A stretch of 64,000 nt of DNA. It comes from Burkholderiales bacterium. GTDB lineage: Bacteria > Pseudomonadota > Gammaproteobacteria > Burkholderiales > Burkholderiaceae_C. A program made the translations under genes and the position numbers. Below the pieces are notes generated by a model. That model was not told the DNA's origin and ran no database searches. It worked only from the letters and a program-made list of their open reading frames with translations. Below are positions 60,523 to 64,000 of this stretch, piece after piece. Positions within the stretch are counted from its first letter, which is position 1. Each line of letters starts with the position of its first letter. The stretch is from NCBI GenBank assembly GCA_026932235.1, contig JAIXKR010000082.1, positions 1-64,000 on the forward strand, read 5' to 3'.

Positions 60523-61503
60523 TCACAGCACCATCGTCTGCTCCCCGCGGCGATCGCCGGGGGCCGCGGGGCCGAGCAGCTCCAGCGTCACCACGCTCGA
60601 GAGCACGGCCACGCTGCCGGGGCCGACGGCCACCTCCTCGCCGCGCTGCAGCGCGCGCCCGTCGACGACGGTCGAGTGCGAGCTGACCGCGCGCAGCACG
60701 TAGCCGTCGCGGCCGCGGCGCAGCTCGACGTGCCAGCGGCTGATCTGGCGCGTGGCGGTGGCGTCGGGCAGGCTGAGCACGATGTCGTTGGCCGGCATGC
60801 CCTCGATCACGTCCAGGCGGCCGAAGGCGACGACGTCCTGCTCGGGCAGCGCGATGCAGGCGCCCGTTTCGCGCACGCGCACCGCCACCGGGTGGCGCTC
60901 GCCTTCGACCCAGGCCAGCGCCAGCAGCTCGAGCGGCCGGCCCACGCCTTCGAGGGCGACTTCGCCCAGCGGTCGGCAGCGCAGCCGCGCGTCGAGGTCG
61001 AGCTCGCGAAAGCACGCGCGCGAAAGGCGGATCTGCCCCGGCTCGGCCGAAGCCGCGATGCGCGCGCACACGTTCATCACCTCGCCCGTGACCTGCACGC
61101 CGTCGGTGAGCACGCGGCCCCAGTGCACGCCGATGCGCAGCACGAGCTGGTGCTCGCGAGCACGATGCATGTTCTCGGCGCTCACGCCCTGCGCCAGCGC
61201 GCACATCGCCGCGGCGGCGGCGCCGGCAGCCGGGAAGATGCAGGCCGCACCGTCGCCCGCGGTGTCGACGAGCCGTCCGTCGTGCATCGCGAGCACGCGC
61301 GCCAGCAGGTCGAAGTGCAACTGCTGCAGCTGGCGCCCGACGACATCGCCGAAGCGCGCGAAGTAGGCCGTCGAGCCGACGATGTCGCTGAAGCAGATCG
61401 CCGCGTCCGTCTCGAAGCGCCGCGACAGCTCCTGCGACAGCAGGTTCTGCAGGCGGACGATCTCCGTCATCGAGAGCGCGGCGAGGTCGAGTTCGGATGC
61501 CAT
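60523..61503 (-). CDS. Class III nucleotide cyclase with C-terminal FHA domain
   Basis: 326 residues. After a short helical N-terminus the cyclase homology domain (about residues 32-190) shows the two metal aspartates in FSDIVGST (Asp40) and DTAGDGAACIF (Asp84) and the LRIGVHWGRVL...VTGEVMNVCARI segment. An FHA domain at about residues 210-310 has VAFGRLDVIEGM and ISRWHVELRRGRDGYVLRAVSSHSTVVDG, the phosphothreonine-binding SxxH/N pattern. It probably makes cAMP (or cGMP) under control of a phosphoprotein partner. It is divergent from the ABC transporter genes. Confidence 0.88.
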   Translation of the reverse strand: MASELDLAALSMTEIVRLQNLLSQELSRRFETDAAICFSDIVGSTAYFARFGDVVGRQLQQLHFDLLARVLAMHDGRLVDTAGDGAACIFPAAGAAAAAMCALAQGVSAENMHRAREHQLVLRIGVHWGRVLTDGVQVTGEVMNVCARIAASAEPGQIRLSRACFRELDLDARLRCRPLGEVALEGVGRPLELLALAWVEGERHPVAVRVRETGACIALPEQDVVAFGRLDVIEGMPANDIVLSLPDATATRQISRWHVELRRGRDGYVLRAVSSHSTVVDGRALQRGEEVAVGPGSVAVLSSVVTLELLGPAAPGDRRGEQTMVL

Positions 61504-61568
61504 GGGCTGCGGCGCGGGCAGCGGTGCCCGCCAGCCGCGATGCTAGGGTGATTCGCGCCGCCGGGACA

Positions 61569-61598
61569 GCGGCAGCGACGCGCTGGCCACGCTGCCGC
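61569..61598. repeat. 9-base inverted repeat in a divergent intergenic region
   Basis: GCGGCAGCG and CGCTGCCGC form a perfect 9-base inverted repeat with a 12-base spacer, 66 bases upstream of the cyclase start, in the 249-base gap 61504-61752. It may be an operator or a leader hairpin. The remainder of the gap shows CTAGGG (61543) and its inverted copy CCCTAG (61645), and the AAGGAAG ribosome-binding site of the next gene. Confidence 0.35.
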
Positions 61599-61752
61599 AG
61601 CGGAGGACGCAGGGCGCCACCGCGCACCCGCGGCCGGTGTTTGCCCTAGTAAGACATGCCGGGACGCCGCGCAGAATCGAACGGACTCGACAACGCAGGC
61701 GGTTCGAGCAGACTGCTCCGCGATCGCCGCAACCGACACGAAGGAAGACCCG

Positions 61753-63354
61753 ATGATCTCGATGAACGCTCGCCGCCGTGCACTCGCTGCCCTCGGCACG
61801 ATCGCCGTCGCCGGCCTGCTCGCCACCCCCGGCGCCCGCGCGCAGGACACCCAGGTGCTGCGCATCGTGCCGCACTCGAACCTGGCCATCCTCGATCCGA
61901 TCTGGACCACGGCCTACATGAGCCGCAACCACGGCTACATGATCTACGACACGCTCTTCGGCACCGACGAGAACGGCAAGGTCAAGCCGCAGATGGTCGA
62001 GAGCTGGACCGAGAGCCCCGACCACCGGCTGTGGACCTTCAAGCTGCGCAAGGGCCTCGAGTTCCACGACGGCAAACCCGTAACCGGTGAGGATGTCATC
62101 GCCAGCCTCCAGCGCTGGGGCAAGCGCGACGCCATGGGCAGCGCGCTGATGCAATTCGTTTCCAAGATGGACGCGCCCACGCCCGACACTTTCCGCATCT
62201 TCCTGGGCGAGGCCTGCGGCTTCATGCTCGAAGCGCTCGGAAAGCCCGGCGCCAACGTACCCTTCATCATGCCCAAGCGCGTCGCCGACACCGACGCCTT
62301 CAAGCAGATCGACGACTACACCGGTTCCGGTCCCTATGTCTTCAAGCGCGACGAGTTCAAGCCCGGCGACAAGGCCGTCTACCTGAAGAACGCCAGGTAC
62401 GTGCCGCGCAACGAGCCGCCTTCGGGCACGGCCGGCGGCAAGCGCGTGTATGTCGATCGCGTCGAGTGGAACCTCGCGCTGCGCGACGCGCAGGCGCAGG
62501 TCAACGCGCTCAAGAAGGGCGAGGTCGACATCGTCGAGCAGTTGGGCTTCGACTTCTACGAAAGCGCCAAGACCGACCCCGACCTCCAGATCCCCCGCTA
62601 CACCAACGCGGGCCTGCAGTACATGGCACGCTTCAATCACCTGCACAAGCCCTTCGACAACCCGAAGGTGCGGCAGGCGGCGCTCGCCGCGTTCCAGCAG
62701 GAGCCCTTCCTGCGCGCGCAGGTCGGCGTCAAGAGCCTTTACAAGCCCTGCTACTCGATGTTCATCTGCAACACACCCTACGGCACGACCGCCGGCAGCG
62801 AGGTGCAGGCCAAGGGCAACATGCGAAAGGCGCAGGAGCTGCTCAAGGCCAGCGGCTACGACGGCACGCCCGTCGTGCTGATGAAGCCCACCGACCTGCC
62901 GAGCATCCAGAAGCTCCCGGACGTGGCGGCGCAGCTGCTGCGCCAGGCCGGATTCAAGGTCGATCTGCAGGCGATGGACTGGCAGACGCTGGTGAGCCGC
63001 CGCGCGAAGAAGGACGGCCCGGACAAGGGCGGCTGGAACATGTTCCTGACCGCCTTCAATACCTTCGACGTCTGGAGTCCGATCGCCAATCCGACCGCCG
63101 ACACGCGCGGCGAGAAGTCCGGCTGGTTCGGCTGGGCCAGCGACGACAAGGTGCAGGAACTGCGCAACCAGTTCATGCGCGCCACCGACGAGGCCACGAA
63201 GAAGGACCTCGCCGACAAGATCCACGTCCGCATGTACGAAATCGGCACGCACGCACCAGTGGGCGAGTTCGACCAGCCGATGGCCGCGCGCAAGAACATC
63301 AGCGGCTTCTTCATCACCAACAACAACCTCTACTGGAACCTGAAGAAGAACTGA
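61753..63354 (+). CDS. Peptide/nickel-type ABC transporter substrate-binding protein
   Basis: 533 residues, family 5 periplasmic binding protein. Signal peptide MNARRRALAALGTIAVAGLLA, cleaved near ARAQ. The family signature region AYMSRNHGYMIYDTLFG and SPDHRLWTFKLRKGLEFHDGKPVTGEDVIASLQRW is present. Typical ligands are oligopeptides, glutathione or other small molecules. AAGGAAG lies 5 bases upstream of the ATG. It is followed by a permease gene after a very strong hairpin. No lipobox cysteine, so a soluble periplasmic protein. Confidence 0.93.
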   Translation: MISMNARRRALAALGTIAVAGLLATPGARAQDTQVLRIVPHSNLAILDPIWTTAYMSRNHGYMIYDTLFGTDENGKVKPQMVESWTESPDHRLWTFKLRKGLEFHDGKPVTGEDVIASLQRWGKRDAMGSALMQFVSKMDAPTPDTFRIFLGEACGFMLEALGKPGANVPFIMPKRVADTDAFKQIDDYTGSGPYVFKRDEFKPGDKAVYLKNARYVPRNEPPSGTAGGKRVYVDRVEWNLALRDAQAQVNALKKGEVDIVEQLGFDFYESAKTDPDLQIPRYTNAGLQYMARFNHLHKPFDNPKVRQAALAAFQQEPFLRAQVGVKSLYKPCYSMFICNTPYGTTAGSEVQAKGNMRKAQELLKASGYDGTPVVLMKPTDLPSIQKLPDVAAQLLRQAGFKVDLQAMDWQTLVSRRAKKDGPDKGGWNMFLTAFNTFDVWSPIANPTADTRGEKSGWFGWASDDKVQELRNQFMRATDEATKKDLADKIHVRMYEIGTHAPVGEFDQPMAARKNISGFFITNNNLYWNLKKN

Positions 63355-63366
63355 CCACCAGAAGCG

Positions 63367-63402
63367 CCGCGACCATCGCCGCCGCGGTGCCGATGGTCGC
63401 GG
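63367..63402 (+). promoter_or_regulatory. Strong intercistronic hairpin before the permease start
   Basis: A perfect 12-base stem (CCGCGACCATCG with CGATGGTCGCGG) and a 12-base loop fill most of the gap between the binding-protein and permease genes; the 3' arm ends 7 bases before the permease ATG. It would protect the upstream mRNA and cover the permease ribosome-binding region, a known way to make binding protein exceed permease. Confidence 0.6.
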
Positions 63403-63409
63403 ATGATCC

Positions 63410-64000
63410 ATGCTCCAGTTCCTTTCACGCCGCCTGCTGTCGACGATTCCGGTGCTGCTGATCGTCGCGGTGCTGGTGTTCCTGGTGTTGCGCCTGACGC
63501 CGGGCGACCCGGCAGCGGTTCTCGCCGGGGATGCCGCCAGCACCGAGCAGATCGCTCAGATCCGCAAGAGCCTGGGCCTCGACAAGTCGGTGCCCGAGCA
63601 GTTCCTCATCTGGTTCGGCCGCATGCTGACCGGCGACCTCGGCGAGAGCTACTACTACAAGACCGAGGTCACGACGCTCATCGGCCAGCGCCTGGAGCCC
63701 ACGCTGTCGCTGGCGCTGATCACCATCACCATCGCCGTGCTCGTCGCGGTGCCGCTCGGGGTGATGGCCGCCTGGCGCTTCGGCAGCTGGCTGGACCGCG
63801 CGCTGATGAGTTTTTCGGTGCTCGGCTTCTCGATCCCGGTGTTCGTGCTCGCCTACATGCTGATCTGGCTCGTGAGCCTCAAGCTCGGCTGGCTGCCGGT
63901 GCAGGGCTACAAGCCGCTGGCCGAAGGCGTCGGCGGCTGGCTCTACCAGCTCATCCTGCCCTCGCTCACGCTCTCGGTGATCTACATCGCGCTGATCGCG
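63410..64000 (+). CDS. ABC transporter permease (DppB/OppB type), N-terminal part
   Basis: The first 197 residues of a permease that leaves the window still open. The N-terminal helix (RRLLSTIPVLLIVAVLVFLVLRLTPGDPAAVLAG) is characteristic of DppB/OppB/GsiC proteins and is followed by an extracytoplasmic segment with GLDKSVPEQFLIWFGRMLTGDLGESYYY, then at least three further helices. It is the first of the two permeases expected for the importer whose binding protein is encoded just upstream. Confidence 0.93.
   Translation, partial: MLQFLSRRLLSTIPVLLIVAVLVFLVLRLTPGDPAAVLAGDAASTEQIAQIRKSLGLDKSVPEQFLIWFGRMLTGDLGESYYYKTEVTTLIGQRLEPTLSLALITITIAVLVAVPLGVMAAWRFGSWLDRALMSFSVLGFSIPVFVLAYMLIWLVSLKLGWLPVQGYKPLAEGVGGWLYQLILPSLTLSVIYIALIA

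Noticed and set aside
60543-60571. Nine-base inverted repeat near the hpaR stop as a terminator
   Set aside because: It lies inside the 3' coding end of the opposing cyclase gene, has an 11-base loop and no T-run, so there is little to separate it from chance pairing in GC-rich DNA.
61656-62090. Alternative 144-codon forward frame upstream of and overlapping the binding-protein gene
   Set aside because: No ribosome-binding site or domain, Arg/His-rich translation, and it overlaps the well-supported binding-protein gene in another frame.
1-64000. CRISPR arrays, insertion sequences, tRNA/rRNA genes, phage genes
   Set aside because: No regularly spaced repeats, transposase or integrase motifs, cloverleaf-like segments or rRNA-like stretches were noticed on either strand.

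Overview
The window is very GC-rich, densely packed bacterial DNA. Most neighbouring genes overlap by 1 to 4 bases, and no gene-free stretch reaches 300 bases. The gene families point to a metabolically versatile betaproteobacterium, most likely Burkholderiales or a relative: an ABC-2 transporter/BolA/short-form HisG block, NnrS, an aryl-polyene-type cluster, a PEP-CTERM protein and aromatic-acid catabolism. The species cannot be read from the sequence. No rRNA, tRNA, CRISPR array, insertion sequence or prophage was seen.

Layout. (1) 1-4189, forward: end of an ABC-2 exporter ATPase, its permease, a ClpP-like protease, a BolA/IbaG protein, hisG and hisD. (2) 4227-5003, reverse: a lone PEP-CTERM exported protein of lower GC. 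(3) 5277-26956, forward: a GntR/FCD regulator, then one long run of genes that matches the published anaerobic indole-3-acetate (auxin) degradation (iaa) gene set of Aromatoleum/Azoarcus item by item. These are thiolase, CoA ligase, two hydantoinase-type subunits, acyl-CoA dehydrogenase, two-subunit B12 mutase, three-subunit molybdenum hydroxylase, CoA-transferase and a hydroxyacyl-CoA dehydrogenase/enoyl-CoA hydratase fusion. The run also has a MoaD-like protein and ends with a fused indolepyruvate:ferredoxin oxidoreductase. (4) 27038-40039, forward: an aryl-polyene-type fatty-acid/polyketide cluster with ACP, acyl-ACP ligase-dehydratase fusion, acyltransferase, LolA-like protein, MMPL exporter, deacetylase, methyltransferase, ketosynthase, ketosynthase-like partner, dehydratase and ketoreductase, then two exported proteins. 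(5) 40059-41664, reverse: DUF2249 protein and NnrS (nitric-oxide response), with a candidate NsrR site. (6) 41805-46759: the apparent second half of the polyene cluster, with a glycosyltransferase, acyltransferase and MipA-like protein in reverse and a PAP2 protein, second ACP and ketosynthase forward. (7) 46812-53320: glnS with an unusual internal insertion, a DUF3016 protein, an ArsB/NhaD-type transporter, an FKBP isomerase, a DUF808 protein and a DMT exporter. (8) 53343-60509: the homoprotocatechuate meta-cleavage operon in reverse (hpaG halves, a PLP decarboxylase, hpaE, hpaD, hpaF, hpaH), with a MarR/HpaR regulator divergent. (9) 60523-64000: a nucleotide cyclase-FHA protein in reverse, and the start of a peptide-type ABC importer forward.

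How the genes work together. In region 3 the ligase (from indoleacetate) and the oxidoreductase (from indolepyruvate, hence tryptophan) would both make indoleacetyl-CoA. The molybdenum enzyme would hydroxylate the pyrrole ring and the hydantoinase-like pair would open it. The CoA-transferase, mutase, decarboxylating dehydrogenase, hydratase/dehydrogenase fusion and thiolase would then carry it through aminophenylsuccinyl-CoA, aminobenzylmalonyl-CoA, aminocinnamoyl-CoA and aminobenzoylacetyl-CoA to 2-aminobenzoyl-CoA plus acetyl-CoA. Genes for 2-aminobenzoyl-CoA breakdown are not in the window. Region 8 degrades 3,4-dihydroxyphenylacetate, so the window carries two separate routes for arylacetates derived from aromatic amino acids.
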